In this document: positions 42,849-56,200 of the stretch, one piece after another
How the letters are laid out: every line of letters begins with the position of its first letter
Position numbering within the stretch: the stretch's first letter is position 1
Assembly (NCBI GenBank): GCA_964247055.1
Contig: OZ176060.1
Span: 682,001 to 746,000, forward strand
Length of the DNA: 64,000 nucleotides
Direction of reading: 5' to 3'
DNA from: Paragordius varius
Lineage: Eukaryota; Nematomorpha
The notes under the pieces: generated by a model
Databases searched by the model: none
Seen by the model: the letters and a program-made list of their open reading frames with translations, nothing else
Told to the model about the DNA's origin: nothing
Made by a program: the position numbers and the translations under genes

Positions 42849-44186
42849 CATCATATAAATTTTCTTTTGACCGCCATTTTGAACATCAGCTGACGGAGAA
42901 ACCAGAAACTTCCACGAGGAAAATCAGTTTTTTAAAATTTTAAAATTAAAAATTATTTTAAAATTAATATTTTTTAAATATAAAAATTATAATTTATTTG
43001 TTTTTATATTGATATAATAATTTATAATATTTTATTAATTTTAAAATACAAAATCTTATAAAATTAAAAATTAATTTATATTTATAATATATTTATTTAA
43101 TTTATTTCTAAATTAAAAATTATATTTCATAATTATATATTTTATTATTTATATTCTATTATAATATTTGAATTATTATTTATTTAAATTAAAAATTAGT
43201 TTATTAAATATTAAATTTTTAATTTTAAATAATTTATTTTTCTTATTTTTTAAAATTAAAATTATAATTTTCACTTTTTTTGTGAATAAATATTAAATTT
43301 TAATTTATATATTTTATTATTGAATAATTAATTTTTTTATAATATTTATATAATAAATATTATTTATAAAATTTTTTAATTTATAATATTGTTGTTTTTA
43401 AATAAATATTAATATAAATATATTTTTAATATATAATTATTCATATTGTTGTTTTTAATTTTTATTTAAAATAATTTTTATATGTTTTATTTTATCGAAA
43501 ATAAATTATATATATTTTTGTAAATTTTTTTTAAAATTTTTTTAAAAAATTCTTTTTTTCTTTTTTTATTTTTTTATCAAATAATTTTTAAAAATAAATT
43601 TTTTATTAAATAAATATTTTAAATAAAAAATAAAATAATATTTTTGTTTTACAAAAAAAAATATTTATTTTTATTTTTAAATTTTAAACTAAATTTATTG
43701 AAGGTGCAGACAGCCAAAAATTTGATTTTGATGGAGGCCGCCATTTTGTCTTCCGCACTTCGACAGTCCAAGATTCGTCTACTCCAAGTAAAAAGTTTTT
43801 AAATTTATAAAGTTTATTTTTTAATTAATTTTTTTATATTAAAAAACAGCTGTTAATTAATTAAAATATAGTTATAATTATATATTTTAATAAATTTTTT
43901 TAACATAATATAAATTAATTTTTATTTTTAATTAATTTTTTGATTTTTTAAAAAAATATTTAACTATTTTTAAATCAAATTTGTCTTTAAGAATAATTTT
44001 ATTTAAAAAAAATTATTTTATTTAAAATATTATTATTTTAAAAATCTTATTTTATTTTTATTTTTAATTTTTTTTGTAAAACAGCTGTTTATTGATAACA
44101 TATTTTTCTAATTAAATTTTTATTTTTTTTATTTTTAATTAATTTTTTAGAACAGCTGTTTATTAATTAAATTTTTGTATATATAT

Positions 44187-44219
<33 letters not shown>

Positions 44220-47200
44220 TATATTATAAATTTTAATAAATTTTTTTAAAATAATATAAATTATTTTTATTTTTAATTAATTTTTTAATATTAAGAACAG
44301 CTGATAAAAAAATTTATTTATATTTTTAAAATAAAAAAATTTATTTTATAATTTTTAATTAATTTGTTATTTATGTTAATCAATAAAATGTTTAGATATT
44401 TTATTTATTAATTTTTTAAAATAATATATTTCATAAACAGCTGTTTATTAATAAAAATATTTTTTAGTTTATAATTTTTAAATAATAATAATTTTATTTT
44501 AAAAATAAAAAATAATATTTTTATTTTAAAAATAAAAAATAATAATTTTATAAATATAAAATTTTCTTTAAAAATATCAATAATTTTTGTTTAAGTTATT
44601 ATTATTTTACAAAATCCAATTTTTAATATTTTTAATTTATATGAATATTTATAAAAAAAAGCTGTAAAATTCTATATTTTTAAAAGTATTAAAAATTTTT
44701 ATTTAAATAAAAATTAATAATATAATTATTATTTGTTTATTTAATTTTAAAAATCAATAAATATAAATAAATTAACTTAAAATTATATTATTTAATATAA
44801 AATTATTTTTTATGTTTCAAATCAGCTGATAATATAATAATAAAATTTATATTTATAAAATATTATTTAGATTAATTTGAAAAAATAATTAATTTTATCT
44901 TAAAAACAGCTGCTTTTAAATAAACTATATATTTTTAAAACAGCATAATTAATAATATAAAAAATTAAAAATTGATAAAATTAAATATAAAAAATATATA
45001 ATTTAAAAAAAATTATTTTTAATAAATTAATTATTTTAAAAAAATTAATTAATTTTTTTTATTTTTAAACAGCTGATAATATAAATATTAATAATATAAA
45101 AAAATTAAAAATTAATAAATAACAAATATATAATTTTTAAAAAAACTATTTTTAATAAATTAAATATTTTATCAATAATTATTTTTCATTTTCAAAAACA
45201 ACTGCTGATTATTAAAAAAATATTTAATATTATATTTATATTTTCAAATAAATTTATAATTATATATTTATATAAATATTTTATAAAATATAATTATTAT
45301 AATTTAATAAATAAATTATTTTAAAAATAAATTTATAATTATTTTTTAAAAACAGCTGATAATATAATTATAAATTCTGGAATCGATAATGAATTAACGG
45401 ATATTGGAGGACGTTCTGAAAAAAATTTATATGAACAGGTGATTTAATTTAAAAAATTATTTTTTTTTTAAAAAAATAAAATTTTTAATTTATTAAATAA
45501 ATATTTTAATTTTTTTTAATTTTCTAAAAAAAATTTAAAAATAAATTTAAAAAAATAAAAAATAAAATTTTTTTATTTTGTTTAAATTAATTTTAAATTT
45601 TTTTAAAAATATTATTTATTTTTTTAAAAATATTATTTATTTAAAATATATTTATTAAAATTTATAATATTTTTTATTTAACAAAAATAATTATTTAATA
45701 TATATATTTTCTTAGATAAATAATTTTTATAAATTTATAAAAAAATTATTTTTTTCATATTATTTTAATTTATTTATTTTTTAATTATTTTTTTTATTTA
45801 AAATATATTTCAATATTTTATTTTTTTTTTTTATTATACAATTATTTTTATAAAAAATATATTTTTAAAATTAATTTTTTTATTCTTTTATTTTTTATTT
45901 TTTTTTAAAATTATTTTTTTTTAATTTTTTTATTTTGATTATGTTTAAATTTATTTTTTTTAAAACTATATATTTATTTAGATTGAAATTTATTTTTTTA
46001 TTTAAAAATTAAATATTTTTTAATTACTTTTGAATTAAAATTTAAAAAAGATTTAAAAAATAAAAAAATTGAAAAATTATTTTAAAATTTATTTTTAAAT
46101 TAATAAATAAATTTTTTTTTAATTATTTTTTATTTTTTTAATTTATTAATATTTAAAAATAAAATAAAAAAAAAATAAAAAATTTAAAAAAACTAAAAAA
46201 ATATATTAAAATTTATTTTTTAAATTTATTATTATTTTAAACAAAATAATAAAAAAATTATTTTAATTCATTAATTATTTTTAAATTTATTTTTTTAAAA
46301 AATAAAAAATTAAATTTTTTTTTTTTTAATTTTTTTATTTTTTATTTTAATTTTCCTTAGAACATTGAAAGCGATTGGCTTTCTGTCGGAAAGAATGGAA
46401 GTTCTGACGTGGCTTTCGCCCTTATCGATGAGATCGGTCATGACTCAGCTGTTTCGGTTATTAGGAACCCTGAAAAACAGCTGATCAAAGTTTCTAAAGT
46501 AATTTTAGAAAGTTTTTTTTTGAAAGAAATCTATAATTGTGACAAAAAAACGAAAAAAATTGATAAAAATTTAAAAAAATTCAAAAAAATGACAAAAACT
46601 GACAAAATTGAATAAAAATTGACTGAAACAGCTGATTTTGTAAAAATCTACAAAAAAACACCTAAACAGCTGTTCAAATCAAAAAGTTAAAATTTTAAAT
46701 TATTTTTAGTTTAAATTTTTCACAAAAAATTGAAATTAAATTGTGCACTCATCGATGAGATTGGACATGACTCAGCTGTTTCTGTCATCAGGAACCCTGA
46801 AAAACAGCTGATTAAAATTTCTAAGAAGGTTAGTTCAGAGAATTTTTTGAAAGAAATTATAAAAATGAAAATATTGATAAAAATTCAAAAAAACAGCTCT
46901 TTTTATTATAAATTTTAAGAAAAAAGGCTATTTTCGAAAGAAAAATACAAAAAAACGTACAAAATTAAACAAAAATTGTTTAAAACAGCTGTTTTGCTTA
47001 AAATTTCTAAAAACAGCTGATTTTTATATGATTCCAAATTTTAAAAATTTTGTACATTTATTGCCCTCATAGATGAGATTGGACATGACTCAGCTGTTTC
47101 GGTTATTAGAAACCCTGAAAAACAGCTGATCAAAGTAACTAAGAAAGTGATTAAAGTTTCGAAAAACATTTTTTATAAAGGAATTTGATATATTAAAACA

Positions 47201-50200
47201 GGTGTTATAATATTTTTATTTAAAAAAAGCTGTTTTTTGAAGAAAAATACAAAAAATGACAAAATATCGGACAAAATTGAAAAAAATTGTTTAAAACAGC
47301 TGATTTGGGCTAAAAATGTTGAAAATATATAATATCCGTGAAAAATTAAATTAAAATTGTTTAAACCAGCTGATTTTGCTCTTATAAAATTCACCTAAAC
47401 AGCTGTTTACATCAAAAAGTTTTAATTTAAAATTATTTTTAGGTTTAAATTTTTTACAAAAAATTGAAATTAAATTGTGCACTCATCGATGAAATTGATC
47501 ATGACTCAGCTGTTTCTGTCATAAGGAATCCTGAAAAACAGCTGATAAAGTTTTAAAGAAAGTAATTTCAGAATTTTTGTTAAAAAGAATTAAATATGTT
47601 TAATTTAAAACATTTGTTTTTGATATAATTCTTTAAAAAAAGGCTGTTTTTCTTGAAAATTTTAAAAAATTGACAAAAAATGACAAAATATTTATTAGTC
47701 AGCTGTTTCTTATAAAAAACCCTGAAAAACACCTGAAAGTCTCCAAGAAAGTAATTTAAAGTTTTTTTTAAAAAAAATCTATAATTGTGACAAAAAACGA
47801 AAATAAAATGAACAAACAGCTGTTTTCTGAACAAAAATACAAAATATCCGTGAAAAATTGAATAAAAATTGTTTAAAACAAGTGATTGGGCTAAAAATTC
47901 AAAAAAATGACAAAAACATACATTGAATAAAAATTGACTGAAACAGCTGATTTGAGTGAAAATTGTTAAAAAATCTAAAAAAAACAGCTGATAATACTGT
48001 AAAAAGTTTAAAAAACAAATTTATTAGATATTTTTTAAATTTTTTAAAAAAATGAAAGTTCTGACGTGGCTTTTGCCCTTATAGATGAGATTGGCCATGA
48101 CTCAGCTGTTTCTGTCATCAGGAATCCAGCTGAAAAACAGCTGATTAAAATTTTTAAGAAAGTAATTTTTCAAGATTAAAAGTTTGATAAAATCTATATT
48201 TGTGACAAAAAAACGAAAAAAAAACCGTCAAAAATTGATAAAAATTCTAAAAAAACAGCTGATCTGGGTTAAAAAAATTTATTATTACAAAAAAAAAATT
48301 AAGACCAAAACAGCTGATTTTGTAAAAATCCGACAAAAACAGCTGATAATACTGTTAAAAGTTTAAAAATCAAATTTATTTTAAATTTTAAAAAAATGGA
48401 AATTCTAGCTGAAAGACAGCTGATTAAGGTCTCCAAGAAAGTAATTTTGATGATAAAAAGTTTGATAAAACATTTTTTATGAAAAACAGCTATTTTCCAA
48501 AGAAAAATACAAAAAAACGTAAAAAATTAAACAAAAATTGTTTTAAATTCAAAAAAACGAAAAAAATTGATAAAAATTCATAAAAATTGATTGAAACAGC
48601 TGATTTGATAAAATAATTTAGAAAATACAAAATATCCAAAATCTAATAAAAATTGTTTAAAACAGCTGATTTTACCATTAAATCTACAAAAAACATCTGT
48701 TCACTCATAAAGATTTAATTAAAAATTATTAGAATTATTTCGGTTTAAATTTTTTGTTAAAAAAATTGTTGAAATAAAATTTTGCCCTCATCAATGAGAT
48801 TGGACATGACTCAGCTGTTTCGGTTATCAGGAACCCTGAAAAACAGCTGATTAAGGTCTCCAAGAAAGTAATTTTTAAAGATAAAAAGTTTGAAAAAACC
48901 TTTTATGAAAAAAAATGAAAAAATTGATAAAAATTCAAAAAAACAGCTGATCTGGGCTAAAAATTTTAAAAAGTGACAAAAACCGGGAAAAATTTAATAA
49001 AAATTGATTTTAAACAGGTGATAATTTAATTTACAAAAAACAGCTGATTATATCAAAAAGTTAAAATATAAATTTATTTTATTAATTTTCTCCAAAAGTT
49101 AGTTTAAGCTTTTGCCCTCATTGATGAAATTGGTCATGACTCAGCTGTTTCTGTCATCAGGAACCCTGAAAAACAGCTTTTTTCGGAAAAAAATGCAAAA
49201 AACCTTGAGAAATTGAATAAAAATTGTTTGAAACAGCTGTTTTTAATATATTTTTTCAAAAAAAGCTGTTTTGGTTAAAAAATAGAAAAAAAGCGTGAAA
49301 AATTGAATAAAAATTGTTTGAAACAGCTGATATGAGTTAAAATTGTTAGAAATACAAAATATCGGACAAAATTTTGTAAAAATTGTTTAAAACATCTGAT
49401 TTGGATTAAAAATGTTAATAAAACGGCTGTTCATTCATAAAATTAAAAATAATTAGATTTATTTATACTTAAATTTTTCGTAAAAAATAGTTGAAATAAA
49501 ATTTTGCCCTCATAGATGAGATTGGACATGACTCAGCTGTTTCTGTCATCAGAATCCAGCTAAAAACACCTGATTAAAGTTTCTAAAAAAGTAATTTTTG
49601 GAAAGTTTTTTTAAAAAAAATTAATAATTGATTGAAACAGCTGTTTTTAATATATTTTTTCAAAAAAAACTGTTTTCGGAAGAAAATTCAAAAAAACTGT
49701 GAAAAATTGAATAAAAATTGTTTAAAACAGCTGATTTGATAAAAAAAAAAAGAAAATATAAAAAATCCGACAAATATTGAATAAAAATTCATTGAAACAG
49801 CTGATTAAGTTAAAATTGTTAAATCTACAAAAAACAGCTGATAACACTGTAAAAAGTTTAAAAATCAAATTTATTGGATATTTTTTAAATTTTTTAAAAA
49901 AATGGAAGTTCTGACGTGGCTTTTGCCCTCATCGATGAGATTGGTCATGACTCAGCTGTTTCTGTCATCAGGAACCCTGCTGAAAAACAGCTGACTAAAG
50001 TTTCTAAAAAGGTGATTTTTAGAAAAAAAATTGATATCAAAATTATGAAAAAACGAAAAAAATTGATGAAAATTCAAAAAATTGATTAAAACAGCTGTTT
50101 TCGAAAGAAATATACAATATGTGAAAAATTGAATAAAATAGATCTACAATTAACTCAGCTGTTTCGGTTATTAGGAACCTTGAAAAAAAGCAGATTAAAG

Positions 50201-53200
50201 TTTCTAAGAAGGTTATTTTAAGTTTTTTGATAGAAAATGAAAAATATTTAATTAAAACAGCTTTTTTTGAAAGATAAATACAAAAAACCGTAAAAAATTG
50301 AATAAAAATTATTTGAAACAGCTGTTTCGGTTATTAGGAACCTTGAACAACAGCTGAACATAATTAAAAAAGTATTATTTAACATTTTTATTTTAAAAAA
50401 ATCTATTTTATAAAGGAATTTTATATATCAAAACAGCTGTTTTTAATATATTTTTTTTTAAAAAACTGTTTTTATTAAAAATGATCTGGGTTAAAATGTT
50501 TTAATTATGACAAAAACTGACAAAATTTGAATAAAAATCGATTGTAACAGCTGATTTTGTACAAATCAATAAAAACAGCTGATTTATATATGATTTAGAA
50601 TTTTAAAATAAAATTGTAATTTTATACATTTATTGCCCTTATCGATGAGATTGGACATGACTTAGCTGTTTCTGTCATCAGAAATCCAGCTGAAAAACAG
50701 CTGACCAAAGTACCTAAAAAGGTTATTTTAGAAAGTCTTTTGAAAGAAATTTGATTTTAAAAATAACTAAAAAAAATTAAAAAATAAAAAAAGGAATAAA
50801 GCAGCTGTTTTTTCATTAAAAATTGATAAAATTAGAACAAAAAGTGACAAAATTGAATAAAATATTGACTGAAACAACTGATTATGATAAATTAAAAAAA
50901 ATTTAACAAAACAGCTGTTTTTTTAAAAATTATAATTTGATAAAATTAAGTCTAAGTGTTAAATCAAAAACAGCTAATTAAAGATTTTTATAACGAAAAA
51001 CAGCTGTTTATGGAAGAAAAATATAAAAAAATTAAAGAATACAGCTCTTATCATATTTCTAAATCACCTGTTTTTATCATAAATCATGAGCAACAGCTGA
51101 TCACAAGTTTTTATGGTGATTTGTCAGTTGTATTAAAGGAAAAAAATTAAGATTTCCATAAAATTAAAAAAACAGCTGTTTTTCTAAAAAATGCAACATT
51201 ATGTTTATTTCAAGTCAGCAGTAGCTGATATATATATTTTAATAATCAAAATTTTATTTATATATTTTAAATAATCAAAATTATATATATATATATATAT
51301 TTTAGATATAAAAATTAAAATTATATATCATGGAAAATATTTTTTAAATAAATTATAAAATAATTTAATATCTTTTTTAATTTTCAAAACTATAAAATAT
51401 AAATTACTTAAAATTTAAATTTTGTAAATTTATAAATATATAATATCTTATATATAAATTTTAAGTAAACCTGTTTCTAATATGTATTAAAAAATTTATA
51501 TTATAAAATATTTTTTTGGATAAATTATTAAATAATATATTTAGTAAAATAATTATAAAATAAATTATTTTTCAAAAAATTATCAAAATTAACAAAAATT
51601 TATAAAATAAATTATTTTTTGGAAAAACTATCAAATAATTATAAAATAATTAAAACGATTATATATTCAAATAATATAATAATAAATGAATAATTTAAAT
51701 TTTTCAAATATATAATTAAAATTATAAATATTTTAAATTCTTCTTATAATTATTTTAGAAACCACTATCATCTGATGGAAATGCGAAATCAGTTGATCTG
51801 CCTCCTTTTTCGCACACATTCATCCCATCAGCTGCTGTTGACTTTAGAAAATTTCAAACAGCTGTTCCAACTAATAATATTGGAAATAATAATAATTTTC
51901 AAATTCCTACTGATTATGATTTTGGTATATAATTTTATGAACAGCTGATTTTTTAATAAATTTTATAAGACAGCTGTTTTAGATATATATATTTAATAAT
52001 TTAGCTGTTTCTATATAAATTTGCATCTTTGAAAAATATATTTGAAAACAGCTGTTTTTCTAAAAAAATTCAATAAGACATGAAAATTTTCAAATTCTTA
52101 CTGATTATAATTTTGGTATTTAACTATTTTTTTCATAAAACAGCTGATATCTTATTAAATTATTTGTCTAAAACAGCTGTTTTTAGATGGATATATATTT
52201 ATTAATATATTTTTAAAATTCATTTTAGTTAAAAATAAATTTAAATTTTTTTGAAAATAAAATATATTTTAAAAACAACTGTTTTTATTAAAAATTCAAG
52301 AACATTGATATTTTCAAATTCTTACTGCTTATGATTTTGGTATTTATATATTTTTTTTATAAAACAGCTGTTTTTTATTATTCTTAAACAGCTGTTTTAT
52401 ATAAATATATATATATTAATTATTTTGTTTAAATTTATTTATATTTATAAAACTTTTAATAAGCTGTTTCTATATATATATATCTTTTTAATATCTTTTA
52501 TTTTTATTTATATATATTTAATAGATAATAAAATACATTTTAACAGCTGTTTTTGTTTATAATTCACAAAACATAATAATTTTCAAATTCCTACTGATTA
52601 TGATTTTGGTATTTTTTTTATTTTTTTCATAAAACAGCTTATTTATTTTAGATTTTTAATAATTTAATTTTTTTTTAAAGAAACCGCTTCAGATAAATAT
52701 TTTTATATAATTGTATTATTTATATAATTATTGAACTTTTAAAACAGCTTTTTATATATTTATTAATATTTTGTTAACATTTATTTATATTAATATAAAT
52801 TTAATAAATTTTAATTTTTAAAAGATATATTTTAAAAACAGCTGTTTTTACTGATTATGTTTTGGCAATAAATTTAAAAACAGCTGTATATATATATATA
52901 TATTACATATAAATTATTCTTTTAACATCTTATTTATATAATTAATAATTTTATTTAAAACTTTTATTATATTCTTAATATATTTTTTATATATTTAATA
53001 TTTTATTTAAATTTTTAAAAATAATAGATATTTTAAAAACAGCTCATTTTCTAACAAATCAAATAAAAATGATAATTTTATAATTTATTTTATCGATTTT
53101 TTTAAAGAAAATTAAAATAATTTATATTAAATATAAATTAATTTATATAAAAAACAGCTGGCTTATTAAATTTTAATATTTTTTTAATTTAAAATAAAAG

Positions 53201-56200
53201 AATTAATTTTATAATAAAAATAAAGATAAAATATTTTTTTAAATATTAAAAAAACAGATAATTTATTAATTTAATTTAATAAAAAATATAAATTTTTTAA
53301 CATCAGCTGATAATAAAATCTCTTTAAAACAAATGATTATTTCACTATTGTTATAAAATTATGAAAATATTTTTTAATAAAAATTAATTAATTTTATATT
53401 AAAATTAAAAAACAGCTGATTTATAAAAAAAACAATTTAATTTTTTAAATTTTTTAAATATAACATAAAATAATTTATTATTTAATAAAAATGTTATAAA
53501 TAATAATATTAAAAAAATTATATATTTTCATAAAAAAGCAGCTGATTATTTAATTTTTTAAATTTTTTAAATTTAATAAATAATTTATAATTCTTAATAA
53601 AAATGTCTAAAAGTAATTTTTTTTTAATTTAATAGAAAATAAAAAAAACTTCGATAAAATAAATTTCTATATAAAAAACAGCTGTTTTATAAAAATTTTC
53701 ATTTTTAATTTAATATAGAATAATTTATTTTTGAATAAAAATTATATATTATTAAATTTATTTTTTTAATAAAATTATTTATTTATATAAAAAACAGCTG
53801 ATTTATAAAAAAATTAATTTAATTTTTTAATTTTATAGAAGAAATTGGGCATAATAGAAATTTCGAACAAACTTTTCAAAGGCCGAAACCTCTAACAGCT
53901 GGTTTTTTAATTTTTATATTTTTTAAAAAAATTTAAATATTTTTTAAAATTTGATATTTTTTTATTTTTATTCATTTTTGTCAATTTAGAAGTATTAATA
54001 ATTAATATTTAAAAAATATAAATTTATATAAAAATAATTTAGAATAAATATTAAATTTAATATAATTTTATTTAAAATTTATTTTTCTTTAAAAAATATA
54101 AACTTTAATAAAAATACATTAAATTCTTTTTTTATTATAATTTTTTAAATTTTTTATTGAAAATATAATATTTTTTAAATTATTATTAAATTTAATTTTT
54201 TAAATTTTTTTATTTTTTAATTTTTTAATTTTTTAATTTTTCTTTTGTATTAATAAATGAAAAAAAAAATTTTAAATATAATTTTAATTATTCAAATAAT
54301 TATATTTATATTTAAATTATTTTTATTTATATTTTTAAATTTTTTCTTAAAAAATAAAAAAATTAAAATATTTTTTTTTAAATATATTTTTAGATTATCC
54401 AAATTTTATTGATCATATTGGAAGTTCTCATTTTCAATCCACGAGGTTTTTTTATTTTTTAAATTTAAAGAATTTTTGAAATCAATATTTTGAATTTTAG
54501 AATAGTTTATGAATTATAATTTATCTTATTTTTACTTAATTTTAAAATTTATTTTTTAAATTATATTAAATAAATATTTTTAATTTTCCAAAAAAAACTA
54601 AATAAATACATATATTTTATGATTTCTCTCACCTGTAATTTATTTATTCAAATATTAAATTTTATCAAAAAAAGTTTCAAACAATATTTATTAATATTTT
54701 ACAAATTTAATTTTTTAAAACTAATTAATTAATTTTTCATAATTTTTTTATTTAAAAAAAAAATTTAATTTTTACTTTTAGGATTATTTATTTAAATTAT
54801 TTTCGAAAAAAAAAATTTTGCATATTTTATTGAATTGAAATAAATATTTTATTATATTTTTTTATTGAAAATTTTTTAAAATTATGTTTCAATACAATAA
54901 AAAATATATTTATAAATTTTTTTGAAATTCTAAAAAAATATTTTAATTTTTATTATATCAAAAAATTAAATATTAAATATATTTTAATATATTTAATATT
55001 AAATTTAAAAAAATATTTTAAAATTCTATATTTTAATAAAATTAATTATATATTTTTAAATAAAAATTAAATATTCATATTAAAATTAATAAGAAATATT
55101 TTTTTTATAAATTTTTTTTTAAAAAATTCTATTTTTTAAATATTTAAATTCTACTTTTAAAAAATTATTTAAAATCTTTTTTTGAAAAAAAAGCTAAAAA
55201 AAATATATTTGATTTTTTAAGATTATGAAAATTATTTTTAAAAATATATTTTCTTTAATTTTTTATTTTATATAAAAAAATAAAATTTAGAAATTTTAAT
55301 ATTATTAGTTTTAAAAAATTATAAAAAAAAATTTTTTTATTAAAAAATAATTTTTTTAGTATTGAAACTCAAAAACCTTTCTCACCTGATTTATTATTGC
55401 CGAGATCAGCTGTTCCCCTAACTGCAAAAAGTGTGAAAAGGTGATTTTAAATTAAATTTAAAAATTATATAAAAATTAATATTTATTAAAAATTAAATAT
55501 TTTATTAAATATTTATTTAAAATTAAATATTTAAAAATTGAATATTAATTTTTAAATATTTAAAAAATAATTTTAATATTAAATTAATTATTATATTAAA
55601 ATTTATTTAAAATATTTATATATCTTTTAAAACAAAACTATAAAATATTAAAAATTTAAAATAATTTATTAGTTTATTAAAAGTAAAAAAAATAATATAT
55701 AATATTTATTTATCAATCATTTTAAAATTAAATAATTTAATTATATGTATTTATATTAATTTAGAAAATTTTTTTAATTTTTTTTCAATATTTAAAATTT
55801 TTTTGTATTTTTTAATTTTTTTAATAATTTTTATATTTATTTAATTAAATATATCAGAATATTATATCTTTTAAAAAATTTTAAATTTTTTTAGTTTTTT
55901 GAAATTTTTTATTTTAATTTTTTTTTTATTTTTAATAATTTTTGGTAATATTATTAATTCAAATATTTTAATTTTACGAAAAAATATTTTTTAAATACTT
56001 TTTTTTAATAATAAAAATTAATTTATTTTTTAAATTTTTTAGTTTTTTTAATTGTATTAATTTTATTTTTAAATTTTTTTGTTTTTGTTAATTTTAAAAT
56101 ATTTTTTTAATTATTTTTATATTTTAAAATAATTTAGTATTTTGCAAATTATAATTTTTTATTTTTTTTATTTTTTTATTTTAATTTTTTTTTTAATATT

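Noticed and set aside
46409..46918. Exon-21 segment and its first copy as separate single-exon genes
   Set aside because: The first is the second half of spliced exon 21, read on into the intron. The second is an echo without start codon or acceptor. Both run into spacer sequence.
47173..47834. Two minus-strand open frames (47173-47394, 47580-47834)
   Set aside because: Both are antisense to the exon-21 copies and their spacers, which are clearly oriented on the plus strand.
48184..48366. Plus-strand Lys-rich open frame
   Set aside because: It lies entirely in A-rich spacer between echo copies, with no splice context.
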